Below, one piece after another: positions 1-8,842 of a stretch of DNA of 43,624 nt. The position numbers were made by a program, and so were the translations under genes. The stretch is from DATLFA01 sp039934635. Lineage in GTDB: Bacteria; Actinomycetota; Acidimicrobiia; Acidimicrobiales; WLNW01. Where the stretch lies: the NCBI GenBank assembly GCA_039934635.1, contig JBDTLT010000021.1, positions 1 to 43,624 of the forward strand, in the 5' to 3' direction. The notes below the pieces were generated by a model that was not told the origin of the DNA, searched no databases, and saw only the letters and a program-made list of their open reading frames with translations. Every line of letters starts with the position of its first letter. The stretch's first letter is position 1.

Positions 1-149
1 AGTGAACGAAACGTGTTGCCGCCGTAGCGCAATCTCGGCGGCGCGCCGGGATGTCGCTACCCATGACGTAGTCGACGGAGATCCGTCACTTCGCCAGTAC
101 TGACGAAATGGAGCGCGGTGAAATCCGGTGAGATATAGCGAAAGACGGA

Positions 150-443
150 CTATCGCGAATCTTCGGGCGGCTGCACGACCCGGCGGGCCCGCTCGTCGAT
201 CAGCGCTTCGAGCTCGGCCTTGGACATCGTCACGGTCTCGACCGGAGGGTCGGCCTTGGGAACCTCGACGATGCGCGTCTCGACTCGCGTCTCGACAGGC
301 TTGTCGTCGTGTTTGGTTCCCCGCTCGAACTCTTGCTTGGCCTCACCCAGCGAGCGGGCCAGCTTGGGGAGCTTGGCTCCACCGAACAGCAGCAGGAGAA
401 CCAGCAGGATGATGAGCAACTCTGGTGCACCGATCGAACCCAT
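150..443 (-). CDS. tatA: TatA/TatE-like twin-arginine translocase subunit
   Basis: A 97-residue protein with the TatA layout. A very short N-terminus leads into one hydrophobic helix (about residues 4-21), then the hinge FGGAKLPKLARSLG starting an amphipathic helix, then a charged tail. TatA oligomers form the membrane pore for folded Tat substrates. The tail from about residue 45 is rich in Glu, Val and Lys and is probably disordered. It is the last gene on the minus strand after thrS and the HIT gene, 55 bp downstream, so it may be read through from them. No tatC or tatB is visible. A TatB role cannot be excluded, but length and hinge favour TatA/E. Confidence 0.85.
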   Translation of the reverse strand: MGSIGAPELLIILLVLLLLFGGAKLPKLARSLGEAKQEFERGTKHDDKPVETRVETRIVEVPKADPPVETVTMSKAELEALIDERARRVVQPPEDSR

Positions 444-498
444 GCGATTGAGGCTAGCCCCGTCGTCGAGGGGTGACGCCGCGCCCCGGTGAATTCAC

Positions 499-1086
499 TC
501 AATCCGAGGGCCAGGCCGCCCGCAACTTGGTCCAGGAATCGGCGATCGACTCGGGCAGCACCCGCGTCTCGGCCACCGTCGTCATGAAGTTGGTGTCACC
601 CGCCCAGCGCGGCAAGCAATGCACGTGCAGGTGATCGGGAAAGCCGGCGCCGGCCGCGGCACCGAGATTGAGGCCCACGTTGACGCCCTGCGGCCGAAAC
701 GATGCTTCGAGCGCGTGCACCGCCTTGCGTACACCCAACCACAGTTCGGTGTACTCGTGGTCGGTGAGCGCGTCGAGATGGGCCACCGCCCGTTGGGGCA
801 ACACCATCAAGTGCCCGGTTGTGTACGGGAACGCGTTCATCAGCGCGAAGCAGGTCTCGCCGCGCCACAAGATGAAGCTCGACTCGTCGGGCAGACCGGA
901 GCGGAAGATCCCTTCGAAGATCGACAAGCCGGCCGGAACGGCTTGGGTACGGCTGTCGTCGCTGCGCGTGATGTAGGGCAGGCGCCAACCCGACCACATC
1001 CGCGTCATGAACCCCTCGGCGTGCAACGCATTGTCGGCCGCCTTCGCGAAGTCCTCGGAGTTCGCGTCGTGCGGCGAATCGCTCAT
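499..1086 (-). CDS. HIT-family Ap4A phosphorylase-like protein
   Basis: A 195-residue histidine-triad protein. The triad reads HLHVHCLPRW near residues 153-162 and is preceded by NVGLNLGAAAG, the nucleotide-binding pattern of the family. From memory, length and motif order match the mycobacterial Ap4A phosphorylase type (Rv2613c, 195 residues), which splits diadenosine tetraphosphate with phosphate to give ATP and ADP. The start is ATG at 1086, because it overlaps the thrS stop in an ATGA (1083-1086). The frame stays open further upstream, but that stretch lies antisense-in-frame over thrS and looks like random Arg-rich sequence. The overlap implies translational coupling to thrS. The exact nucleotide substrate is inferred. 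Confidence 0.88.
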   Translation of the reverse strand: MSDSPHDANSEDFAKAADNALHAEGFMTRMWSGWRLPYITRSDDSRTQAVPAGLSIFEGIFRSGLPDESSFILWRGETCFALMNAFPYTTGHLMVLPQRAVAHLDALTDHEYTELWLGVRKAVHALEASFRPQGVNVGLNLGAAAGAGFPDHLHVHCLPRWAGDTNFMTTVAETRVLPESIADSWTKLRAAWPSD

Positions 1087-3029
1087 TGCATCTTCGCAAC
1101 GTCGTCGACGACGCGTGCGACAAACGAATCGAGGGGCACATCGCGGTCTGGATCCTTCGCGCCGCGCTCGTTGACACCGACAGTCGTCGCCGCGACGTCG
1201 GACTCGCCCACCACCAACACGTAAGGGATCTTTTCGAGCTTGGCCTTGCGGATGCGCTTGCCGAGCGGTTCGTCGGCCGCGTCGGAATCGGCGCGCACGC
1301 CGGCCGCCTGCAGTCGATCGATCACCGACTGTGCATATGGTTCGTGCGCGGCCGCGACCGGCAGCACCCGCGCCTGGAGCGGTGATAACCACACGGGAAA
1401 CGCGCCGGCGTAGTGCTCGACCAAGACGCCGAAGAATCGTTCGACCGAACCGAACAACGCGCGATGGATCATCACAGGTCGATGCGCGTGGCCGTCGGGG
1501 CCGATGTATTCGAGACCGAAGCGCTCGGGCAGATTGAAGTCGAGTTGCAACGTCGACAGCTGCCACGAACGACCGATGGCGTCACGCACGTCGATATCGA
1601 TCTTGGGCCCGTAGAAGGCGCCCGCACCTTCGTCGACGGTGTAGTCGAGCCCGGAGCGATCGAGCGCCTGACGCAAGCCCGCCGTCGCCAGCTGCCACAG
1701 TGAATCTTCGCCCACGAACTTTTCGACGGGCTTGGTCGAGAGCTTGGCCTGGAAGTCGTTGAACCCGAAGGCGCGCAACACCGACAGCACGAAGTCCAAC
1801 AATGACGCGAGTTCGTCGTCGATCATCTCGAGCGTGCAGAAGATATGTGCGTCGTCTTGCGTGAAGCCGCGCGAGCGCAACAACCCGTGCACCGCGCCCG
1901 ACAGCTCGTAGCGATACACCATGCCGAGCTCGAAGAACCGCAGCGGAAGATCGCGGTAGCTGCGTTGCGACGAGCGATAGATCATCACGTGGAACGGACA
2001 ATTCATCGGCTTTGGGTAGTACTTGACGCCGTCGTCGAGATCCATCGACGGGTACATGCTGTCTTTGTAGAAGTCGAGATGGCCGCTCGTCTCCCACAGC
2101 ACCGACTTGGCGATGTGCGGCGAGTAGACGAAGTCGTAGCCACCGGCCTGATGGCGTGCGCGGGAGTAGTCCTCCATGAGCTTGCGCACGAGCGCACCCT
2201 TTGGATGCCACACGGCGAGCCCAGGGCCGAGCTCTTCGGGCCACGACACGAGATCGAGTTCGACGGCGAGCCGGCGGTGGTCGCGCTTTTCGGCTTCTTC
2301 GAGCCGATGCAGATGTTCTTTGAGTTGCTTGTCGGTGGCCCATGCCGTGCCGTAGATGCGTTGCAGCATCGGCCTCGTGTGATCACCGCGCCAGTACGCG
2401 CCGGCGACTCGCTGCAGCGCGAAATGACCGAGCCGCCCCGTGGACGGCACGTGGGGACCGCGGCACAGATCGATGAACGTGTCGCTGTTGCGGTAGTAGC
2501 TGACCGCGCCCTCGCCCGAGACCTCGGACGCGTCGACGCGCTCGATGATCTCGCGCTTGTACGGGTGGTCGCGGAACAGCGCGACGCCTTCGGCTGCCGA
2601 CACCTGGTGTCGTTCGAACGGCTGATTCGCCCGGATGATCTCGCGCATCTTGGCTTCGATGCGGCCGAGATCGTCCTGACTGAACGTGGCTCCGTCGGGC
2701 AACTCGAAGTCGTAGTAGAAGCCGTGCTCGATCGGCGGGCCGATGGCATAGGTGGCGCCGGGGAACAACGACAGCACCGCCTGCGCCAGCACATGCGCCG
2801 TCGAATGGCGGATCGCGAAGAGGCCACGGTCGCTCTCGGGCGTGACGATCTCGACCCGGGCGCCGTCGGGAAGTAGCACTGACAGATCGCGCTCTTCGCC
2901 GTCGACGACCGCTACGAGCGCGTCCTTCGCGAGACGCTTGCCGATCGACGCCGCGAGGTCGGCCGCGGTCGCGCCCTCGGGGAGATCGCGGGGGGAACCA
3001 TCGGGCAGGGTGACGTGTATCTCGGCCAT
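1083..3029 (-). CDS. thrS: Threonyl-tRNA synthetase
   Basis: A full-length 648-residue class II synthetase that charges tRNA-Thr. An N-terminal TGS domain (about 1-60) is followed by the editing domain with HSTAHVLAQAV and CRGPHVPSTG. The catalytic core begins with motif 1 (HPKGALVRKLMEDYSRARH) and contains MNCPFH (zinc cysteine), motif 2 around RYELSGAVHGLLRSRGFTQDDAH, and MIHRALFGSVERF. The C-terminal anticodon-binding domain ends with PLGKRIRKAKLEKIPYVLVVG. It lies 72 bp downstream of the sigma/anti-sigma pair and overlaps the HIT gene by 4 bp. All expected parts are present. Confidence 0.98.
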   Translation of the reverse strand: MAEIHVTLPDGSPRDLPEGATAADLAASIGKRLAKDALVAVVDGEERDLSVLLPDGARVEIVTPESDRGLFAIRHSTAHVLAQAVLSLFPGATYAIGPPIEHGFYYDFELPDGATFSQDDLGRIEAKMREIIRANQPFERHQVSAAEGVALFRDHPYKREIIERVDASEVSGEGAVSYYRNSDTFIDLCRGPHVPSTGRLGHFALQRVAGAYWRGDHTRPMLQRIYGTAWATDKQLKEHLHRLEEAEKRDHRRLAVELDLVSWPEELGPGLAVWHPKGALVRKLMEDYSRARHQAGGYDFVYSPHIAKSVLWETSGHLDFYKDSMYPSMDLDDGVKYYPKPMNCPFHVMIYRSSQRSYRDLPLRFFELGMVYRYELSGAVHGLLRSRGFTQDDAHIFCTLEMIDDELASLLDFVLSVLRAFGFNDFQAKLSTKPVEKFVGEDSLWQLATAGLRQALDRSGLDYTVDEGAGAFYGPKIDIDVRDAIGRSWQLSTLQLDFNLPERFGLEYIGPDGHAHRPVMIHRALFGSVERFFGVLVEHYAGAFPVWLSPLQARVLPVAAAHEPYAQSVIDRLQAAGVRADSDAADEPLGKRIRKAKLEKIPYVLVVGESDVAATTVGVNERGAKDPDRDVPLDSFVARVVDDVAKMQ

Positions 3030-3101
3030 AGCGAATGGTCAGGCTACCGGTGCCCTCACGCCGCTCATGGGAGTATTCGTGCGACGAACGCGAGCGCTCG
3101 G

Positions 3102-3869
3102 TTATTTCTTCGACTGACCGGGTGCACCTTCTGGTTGGCCGGCCCCGTTGTCAGACCCGTTCGATTCCGGCACGGAGTCGTCATGTCGACTTGCGGCTAC
3201 GTCTGGTTCCTTGTGCGGTTGTCCGGGCGCGTCGTCTGATTGACCCGGCGGGTTGCCCGACTGACCCGGCGGTTCGCTACCCGACTGACCCGGCGTTGCG
3301 CCCGACTGACCCGGCGTGGTGGCCGACTGACCCGGCGTGGTGGCCGATTGACCCGGCGGTTCGCTGCCCGATTGACCCGGCGTCGCGCCCGATTGACCCG
3401 GCGTGGTGCCCGACTGTCCCGGCGCCCCGCCCGTGTCGGTCGTTGCTGGTCCGAACGGCTCTGGTGTGTCTTCGGTCGACGGCACCGTCACGCCCACATG
3501 CGAAAGCGAGTCGTGCACGAATGATTGGATCGGGGTCGGCAAGCCCCCGGCGGCGGCGGCGACGCCGCCGACGCCGAGCACACTGACCGCGGCGGTCACG
3601 GCGACGAGCAGGTGCCGGCGCCGGCGACTCGACGGACGTGCAGCGGTTATCGGCGTCACGGTCATGGCGGCCAACATCGCCTCGACGACTTCTGCTTCGC
3701 GAGCGCGGTCCTCACCGGGAATAGGCCCACGGGCGGCGCGAAGGACCCGGCCCACGAGCATCAACTCGCTGGGCAATTCCGGCTCGAAGGCCCCTCGGAT
3801 CAACTCCTCGACGAGCTCGTCGGGAATCTCAGCATCAATCACATCGTCGAAATCGTCGGAGTGGCTCAT
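3102..3869 (-). CDS. Probable anti-sigma-type membrane protein with PGQS repeats
   Basis: A 255-residue protein coupled to the ECF sigma gene by an ATGA overlap (3866-3869), which fixes the start at MSHSDD. An acidic cytoplasmic part (about 1-80) with a charged helix is followed by an Arg cluster and one membrane helix (about 87-107). Next comes an outer segment LPTPIQSFVHDSLSHVGVTVP, a pattern I recall from proteins paired with actinobacterial ECF factors. From about residue 150 it is built of PGQS/PPGQS units and ends in a polar tail. It has no recognisable zinc anti-sigma HxxxCxxC motif. A role in holding or sensing for the sigma factor is inferred from position and topology. Confidence 0.7.
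   Translation of the reverse strand: MSHSDDFDDVIDAEIPDELVEELIRGAFEPELPSELMLVGRVLRAARGPIPGEDRAREAEVVEAMLAAMTVTPITAARPSSRRRRHLLVAVTAAVSVLGVGGVAAAAGGLPTPIQSFVHDSLSHVGVTVPSTEDTPEPFGPATTDTGGAPGQSGTTPGQSGATPGQSGSEPPGQSATTPGQSATTPGQSGATPGQSGSEPPGQSGNPPGQSDDAPGQPHKEPDVAASRHDDSVPESNGSDNGAGQPEGAPGQSKK
3219..3422. repeat. Tandem PGQS-coding repeats
   Basis: Short tandem units of about 15-24 bp, read on the plus strand as variants of GACTGACCCGGCG. They encode the (T/P)PGQS(G/A) repeats in the extracytoplasmic tail of the anti-sigma-like protein. Unit length varies by whole codons, so the frame is kept. This is a likely site of slippage and of length variation between strains. Confidence 0.9.
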
Positions 3870-4426
3870 TGCGTTACATCCATCTGCGAGCCCAGCCGCC
3901 GCGACAGTCGCTGGATGGCCCGGTGCTGCGTGACTCGCACCCACGTGTCGGTGTGATCCATGGCCGCCGCGACCTCGCTGACGTCGAGACCGCCGTAGAC
4001 CCGCAGCATCAGCACCTCACACTGGTCCGTGCTGAGATGCGTCAGCAACAACTGCGCAGCCTCGGTCGCGGAGAGGTGCGCCAGTGCCTCGGCCTCGGGA
4101 TCGTCACGAGACGGTTGATCCTGTTGTTCGTGAAGAGGAACCACGGGTCCCCGCCGTCCGCTACGACGAAAGTGGTCGATCAGACGGCGCCGACCGAAGG
4201 TGAAGAGCCAGGCCCGGAAGCCCCGCTCGTCGCCGGTGAACTCGCGAATCTTGGGCGCGACCGCGACCCACACGTCAGCGGCCAGGTCCTCGCCCTCACT
4301 CGGTAGGCGCGCCAAGAGGAAGCGGCGAAGGCCGGGATTGAACTCGCGGTAGAGCTCGCCCAACGCAACGGTCGAGCCGGCTTTCGCTTCGGCAAGAACG
4401 CGTTCGAAATCATTACCGAGCGCCAT
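3866..4426 (-). CDS. ECF RNA polymerase sigma factor
   Basis: A 186-residue sigma-70-family factor of the ECF type. Region 2 spans about 20-85, with DLAADVWVAVAPKIREF and FRAWLFTFGRRRLIDHFRR for -10 recognition. Region 4 spans about 120-175 (LSTDQCEVLMLRVYGGLDVSEVAAAM) and carries the -35 helix-turn-helix. The linker is acidic and Gln-rich. It heads a minus-strand unit with its membrane partner, overlapping by 4 bp. The start is ATG 4426, since an in-frame stop lies just upstream. A strong AGGAGGA sits too far upstream (4459-4465) to serve this start. The target regulon is not visible here. Confidence 0.92.
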   Translation of the reverse strand: MALGNDFERVLAEAKAGSTVALGELYREFNPGLRRFLLARLPSEGEDLAADVWVAVAPKIREFTGDERGFRAWLFTFGRRRLIDHFRRSGRRGPVVPLHEQQDQPSRDDPEAEALAHLSATEAAQLLLTHLSTDQCEVLMLRVYGGLDVSEVAAAMDHTDTWVRVTQHRAIQRLSRRLGSQMDVTQ

Positions 4427-4697
4427 GTCCGCGCGACCTATCGGGCTCTCGTAAGCATTCCTCCTATTTCGGCCGATTGCGCCCGAGGTTGAGCCGCATC
4501 GCCCACCGGCACCGCCGCGGAAGCGACGTCATCTCGCCTGCCGTAGCAACCAGTCGCCGGACTACAACCGACATCGTTCGGGCTGCGGCATGTGACGGGC
4601 GTATGAACTTTGGGTGAGATGTCTTGGTACGTCGTGCAATCCCCAGTTATTCTCGCGCCAGGCCCGAGCCGGGGCTAGGGGCGAAGGGAACCGAACA
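4427..4697. other. Divergent intergenic region
   Basis: 271 bp between the ECF sigma gene (minus) and the exported protein gene (plus), which must hold both promoters. I could not assign -35/-10 boxes with confidence. The plus-strand gene has a purine-rich site GAAGGGAA at 4683-4690, well placed before ATG 4698. On the minus strand, AGGAGGA at 4459-4465 abuts an ATG that opens only a six-codon frame. Confidence 0.5.
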
Positions 4698-6083
4698 ATG
4701 GGTACGAAGCGCTCGCGCTCCCGATTCGCGTTGGCATCGATCATTGCCGTGGGGGCACTCACCGCCGTGAGCGCCGTACCCGCCGATGCTGCGGCGAGCG
4801 ACAACAAGACCTACACCGTCGATATCGACGGCGCCGACGCCGATGTGGCTCCCGCTGTTTGGGCGGGCGACCAAGACGCGACGATCACCGCCACAATCAC
4901 CAACACTGGCCCTTCGCAGTCACTCGGCTCGGTGAATCTCACGGTACCGGCACCGTTCAGCCTCGTCTCCGCGCCGGCCGATGCCGTACCCGGCGGTCCG
5001 ATCGTCGAGTTGCGAAATCTCGCACTCGCACCGGGCGCCTCCGTGACGGTCATCATGAGGGTCGACGTGCGCTCCTGCTACGCCGCCTCGGGCACATTCA
5101 CGATCACGGCGAAGCAGAGCAACGACTACAACGGCACCGGCAACGACTTCTTCCTCGCGCCCACCGCGGACCGTGTGGTTGCGACGAGCACACAGACCTG
5201 CCAGTTGCGCTTCGCCGCACCGCCGCGCGACGCCGAACGCACCGCCACGATCACCAGCGTCGCCTATCAGCCCACCGCGGCCGCGGTATCGGTCGAAGTG
5301 CTCGACGCCACCGGTACGGCTCGCATCGGCGGATCGACACCGCTCACCGCGCCGATCGTTCTCGGTCTGGATGCCAACCCGGGCGCCACGTCGCTCGGCG
5401 GCGTCAGCTCATCACCACCAAACGGCGGCATTCCGCCGCTTCCCGCGTCGGTCGCGACCTTCGCACCCACGCTCGGCGTGAGTGCATTCGGCTACTCGCT
5501 GACCGCCACGAGCACCGGCCTCGTCGCCGCACCGACGAGCGCCTCGTTCAACATCGTCGACGATCAAGTCAACTGTCCCGCGAATACAACGTGCACCTCC
5601 TCACCGCCGCCGAAGAACGGCCAAAGCGTCACCGTGAGCTTCGGCGCGGGCGACACGAACACGAACCTCCTCGTCTCGCTCGACGCGAAGGACGCACCCA
5701 ACTTCACTTGTCCCGACTACCCGCGCCCTTCCGGCAGCGTCGTGTCACAGTTCGTGTTCACGGGCGACGGCGGCGACGATCGCGTCGGCACGTTCACCGT
5801 CTCCATCCCCGAGTCCTCTCGACCGTTGAACAGTTTCGAAGTGTGCTGGGCCGCGCCCTACCAATTCCAGACCGACGCGGGTACGCAAGCGACGATCCAG
5901 GCCGGTGTAGTCAAGCCGGTCACCGGTGAACCGCTGTATGTAGGCACGCTGCCCGATTGTCCCAAGAAGGGCACGTTGCTTCCCTGCGTCGCCAGTCGCA
6001 CCTTCAAGAAGGCAACCTCGACAACCCCGGCGTTGGTCGTTCTCAGCGTGACCACCAAAGGCCTCGATCCCTGGCGGTATTGA
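4698..6083 (+). CDS. Exported protein with DUF11-like domain
   Basis: A 461-residue exported protein of unknown function. The signal peptide has a basic start (MGTKRSRSR), a hydrophobic core and an ADAAA cleavage region near residue 32. Residues about 55-125 have the pattern of DUF11/CARDB-type beta-sandwich domains (TNTGPSQSLGSVNLTVP, then LAPGASVTVIMRVDV). The rest is Thr/Ser/Pro-rich beta sequence with several Cys (VNCPANTTC, FTCPDYP, LPDCPKKGTLLPC), suggesting disulphides outside the cell. There is no LPXTG or C-terminal anchor, so it is probably released or loosely bound. The start at 4698 has a good ribosome site and gives a clean signal peptide. It is followed after 101 bp by another exported protein. 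Confidence 0.75.
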   Translation: MGTKRSRSRFALASIIAVGALTAVSAVPADAAASDNKTYTVDIDGADADVAPAVWAGDQDATITATITNTGPSQSLGSVNLTVPAPFSLVSAPADAVPGGPIVELRNLALAPGASVTVIMRVDVRSCYAASGTFTITAKQSNDYNGTGNDFFLAPTADRVVATSTQTCQLRFAAPPRDAERTATITSVAYQPTAAAVSVEVLDATGTARIGGSTPLTAPIVLGLDANPGATSLGGVSSSPPNGGIPPLPASVATFAPTLGVSAFGYSLTATSTGLVAAPTSASFNIVDDQVNCPANTTCTSSPPPKNGQSVTVSFGAGDTNTNLLVSLDAKDAPNFTCPDYPRPSGSVVSQFVFTGDGGDDRVGTFTVSIPESSRPLNSFEVCWAAPYQFQTDAGTQATIQAGVVKPVTGEPLYVGTLPDCPKKGTLLPCVASRTFKKATSTTPALVVLSVTTKGLDPWRY

Positions 6084-6184
6084 TTTCCGAGGCGCTTCGC
6101 GACGTCTCGCGCCCTGCGGTGATACGTTGCCCGCGTTGCCACTGACCTGCATCAATCGGGGGGCGGCAACATCGGGGGAACGTC

Positions 6185-7543
6185 ATGGTGCGTCGGCGAA
6201 CAGCTTCCCGTAGGCCCTCCTTCCTGTCGAAATTGCTTTCTCTCTACGTGTTGGTGCCACTGACGTTCCTCGTCGCGCTCTTGCCCATCGCGGGCCGGGG
6301 CGCGAGCCCCAGCGCGCAAGCTGCGACGATCGCAGTGATCCCGGCGAACGATTTCGTGCCGCAACGCCACTGCAAGGATCCGCTGCCGAGCGATCTTCCT
6401 CACTTCTCGTCCACCTTGCCCAACGCTCTGGCTACGACAGTGAACGCGCTGCAGTCCGGCGCCACGTTGGTGATCGATCCCGCCCCCAACAACGGTGAAT
6501 ACATCGTCACCGCCGAGATGGCGATCACGGGTAAGACGGACATCACCATCTGTGGCGCGCCGGGGACCCACCCACGGATCAAGCAGACCTCCAACGTCTG
6601 GCGCATCTTCACGATCGGCAACTCCTCGAACATCACCGTCGAAGGTCTCGAGATCTACAGCATCTACGACGCGAACCACGACCAGGTGAGTGGCGTGCAG
6701 GCCATCGAGGGCGCGCACCACGTCTACATCTGGGACATGTGGGTCCATGATGTCCCCGCGTGCGGTGTGTGCAGTGCGCGCAGCGCGGGCCACAACGACT
6801 TCCGTTACAACCAAATCTGGCGAACGGCGGGATACAGCCGCTACAACCAGAGCGGCATCTCGCTGTTCAACAATCGAAACGGTGGCGGCGGTGACGATGG
6901 CTACGGCTATTCCGACTATCTGATCGGCAACATGGTCTGGGCGTCGCAAAAGGTGGCGGGGCGCACCACCGACGGCAACTGCATCATCATGGACAACAAC
7001 AATGGCGTCCAGAAGGTGCCGGCGTATACAGGGCGCACACTGATCGCCAACAACCTGTGCGTTGCCAACGGTGGACGCGGCATCCACATGCTCCAGTCCG
7101 ACAACATCGACGTGTTCCACAACACGCTCTACCACGACTTGCGAGGGGCATCGGCTCGGGGCACCGGCCTCGACCAACACCAAGGCGAGATTTCCGTTTA
7201 CTACAGCAGCAATCTGCGAATCGTGAACAACCTGTCGGTGGCAATCCCCTACGGCAACGTTTACGACACTGGCTCGACCGGTACGAATGTCGTCCTGCTC
7301 GGCAACATCTTCAATGGGCCGACAAGCCGCCAACCGGCGACTGGCTTCACCCAACTACCCGGCGAGATACCCTTCGTGAGAGCACAAGAAAATCCTGCCA
7401 CCGCGGACTTCCGGCCGGCACCAGGGTCACCCGTGATCAACGCCGGCGTCGCATCATCCGCGGCGCGGGTACTCCCGGCGGTCGACTTCAATGGCAAGGC
7501 GCGCAACCCGAATGCGCCGACGGTGGGTGCATTCGAACCGTAG
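6185..7543 (+). CDS. Exported right-handed parallel beta-helix protein
   Basis: A 452-residue exported protein. A basic N-terminus and one hydrophobic segment (about 17-45) form a signal peptide or anchor. The body shows beta-helix coils as in pectate-lyase-like and NosD-like folds: NITVEGLEIYSIYDAN, VYIWDMWVHDV, LIANNLCVANGGRGIHML, IDVFHNTLYHD and LRIVNNLSVAIPYGN. The end (PGSPVINAG then VDFNGKARNPNAPTVGAFEP) is the typical closing motif of such proteins. Many members bind or cleave polysaccharides; no catalytic residues can be assigned here. GGGGGAAC at 6174-6181 serves ATG 6185. It converges on the pseudokinase gene with 7 bp between. Confidence 0.85.
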   Translation: MVRRRTASRRPSFLSKLLSLYVLVPLTFLVALLPIAGRGASPSAQAATIAVIPANDFVPQRHCKDPLPSDLPHFSSTLPNALATTVNALQSGATLVIDPAPNNGEYIVTAEMAITGKTDITICGAPGTHPRIKQTSNVWRIFTIGNSSNITVEGLEIYSIYDANHDQVSGVQAIEGAHHVYIWDMWVHDVPACGVCSARSAGHNDFRYNQIWRTAGYSRYNQSGISLFNNRNGGGGDDGYGYSDYLIGNMVWASQKVAGRTTDGNCIIMDNNNGVQKVPAYTGRTLIANNLCVANGGRGIHMLQSDNIDVFHNTLYHDLRGASARGTGLDQHQGEISVYYSSNLRIVNNLSVAIPYGNVYDTGSTGTNVVLLGNIFNGPTSRQPATGFTQLPGEIPFVRAQENPATADFRPAPGSPVINAGVASSAARVLPAVDFNGKARNPNAPTVGAFEP

Positions 7544-7550
7544 CGGCCGC

Positions 7551-8690
7551 CTACCTGTCCGCTTTCGGTCCTTTGCCCTTGACGGGCTTGACGGCGGTCG
7601 TGGTCGGGGCGCGAATGGTCGTCACCGAGGTCGTCGGCGCGGTGGACGTGGGCGAGATGGTCGTCGGTGGCGGTGGCGGAGGGGGTGCGACGGTGACCGT
7701 CGGGCGCGGCTGAGCGTCGGGGGCCGCCGCGCTGACGGGCACGACGATCGGCGGCGGCGCAGGTCGAGTCGTACTCGTCGTCGTCGTCACCTCGGGCACC
7801 GTCGGCGCGACGGACGCCGGCGCCGCAGTCGTCGACGATGCGCGACCCTGCGTCACGATGACCGAGAGGACCTTGGCCGCGGGCACCGGCTCCTCTGCGA
7901 GCGACCGCAACGCGGTGGGCGTCGTATCGGCCTGATCGGCCGAGGACAACGCGGCGACGAGGGTGACGACGACTATGGCGGCGCCGACGCCGGCGGCGAC
8001 TCTCACGGCCTGCGTTTGCAGCACGTGGCGCACCGAGGCGTGCAGCCGCGCGAAAAACGGATCCTGACCGTCTGTGTCAGCGAGCAGGGGCAAGTATTCG
8101 CCGCGCACCATCGTTGCCAGCAGTGCGGCGGATGGACGCTGCGCCGCATCGTCATGCAGACCGGCACGTATGGCTCGGGCCACTGCGGGCGATGCGCAAT
8201 GCTCGAGTCGAGGATCGCCCGGCGCGTCGCGACCCGGCGCATCACCGACGAGCATTTCGAATGCGAGCGCCGAGGCGGCGTACACATCGCCTTCGGGCGT
8301 CGCGTTCGCTGTAGCGAACGCCCCGGCAAGTGACAATCGGCCGCCCGTCGGCCCATCAGTGAGCGCCGCCGCCGCGACGGCACCGTGGGCCGCGCCATGC
8401 GCGTGCAACCACGCCAGACCGTCGAGCACGCTGCCGATCGCCTGAGCAACCGCAAACTCATCGGCCGGACCGGGCAACGCGAGCGGCGCAGGATGTACCA
8501 ACTGAAGTCGGTGGTCGCCGCGCGATCGCTCGAAGGGAGCGATCGCCGCAGTTGGCGGGATCGCCTGAAGTTGTCGCAATCGCTCGCTGCGCAGTCGGCG
8601 CTCGACGAGCACGTCATCTCCAGTGGTCGTGTCGCGGGCGCGTCTGACGCTCGCGGCCGCATCGACTGATCTCAATTCGAACCGAATCAT
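7551..8690 (-). CDS. Membrane-anchored pseudokinase-like protein with Pro/Thr tail
   Basis: A 379-residue protein. Residues 1 to about 200 follow a Ser/Thr kinase C-lobe: LDGLAWLHAHGAAHGAV stands where active kinases have LHxxGxxHRDLK, LAGAF stands at the DFG site, and GDVYAASALAFEMLVG matches the DVYSLG helix. The catalytic Asp of HRD, the Lys and Asn after it, and the DFG Asp are all missing, and no glycine loop is visible. A single membrane helix spans about 231-250. The rest is an outer tail rich in Thr, Pro and Val (a PPPPPPP run near 328-334). The topology is that of PknB-type receptors but it should be catalytically dead, so a scaffold or sensor role is inferred. Confidence 0.75.
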   Translation of the reverse strand: MIRFELRSVDAAASVRRARDTTTGDDVLVERRLRSERLRQLQAIPPTAAIAPFERSRGDHRLQLVHPAPLALPGPADEFAVAQAIGSVLDGLAWLHAHGAAHGAVAAAALTDGPTGGRLSLAGAFATANATPEGDVYAASALAFEMLVGDAPGRDAPGDPRLEHCASPAVARAIRAGLHDDAAQRPSAALLATMVRGEYLPLLADTDGQDPFFARLHASVRHVLQTQAVRVAAGVGAAIVVVTLVAALSSADQADTTPTALRSLAEEPVPAAKVLSVIVTQGRASSTTAAPASVAPTVPEVTTTTSTTRPAPPPIVVPVSAAAPDAQPRPTVTVAPPPPPPPTTISPTSTAPTTSVTTIRAPTTTAVKPVKGKGPKADR

Positions 8691-8842
8691 TCGTCCCGCA
8701 CTTCACTTTGCAATCAATCCCGAAGAAGAATACGTCACTCGAATTCGAAGGCACTCGATGGTTTGGCCGTCACCCAGACGGGTACAAAAGGCGCACACAC
8801 GATGTCGCTCCCGCGATGTCACACGAAATTGAGGACGGAACT

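Noticed and set aside
1087..1566. Upstream extension of the HIT gene reading frame
   Set aside because: It runs antiparallel-free over the thrS coding sequence in another frame, is Arg-rich without domain pattern, and the ATGA overlap gives a clear start at 1086.
3240..3420. Regular short repeats that could suggest a CRISPR array
   Set aside because: Units are 15-24 bp with no unique spacers and they encode in-frame PGQS repeats.
4438..4458. Six-codon leader frame MLTRAR ahead of the ECF sigma gene
   Set aside because: AGGAGGA abuts its ATG with too little spacing, and its stop lies 11 bases before the sigma start with no overlap.
6152..7354. A 400-codon minus-strand frame opposite the beta-helix gene
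   Set aside because: Asp/Val/Arg-rich shadow translation; the plus-strand gene has signal peptide and beta-helix coils.
8708..8842. A 45-residue N-terminal extension of the first micropeptide
   Set aside because: It lacks a ribosome site and has no counterpart in the second copy, where only the MYIGGG part is conserved.
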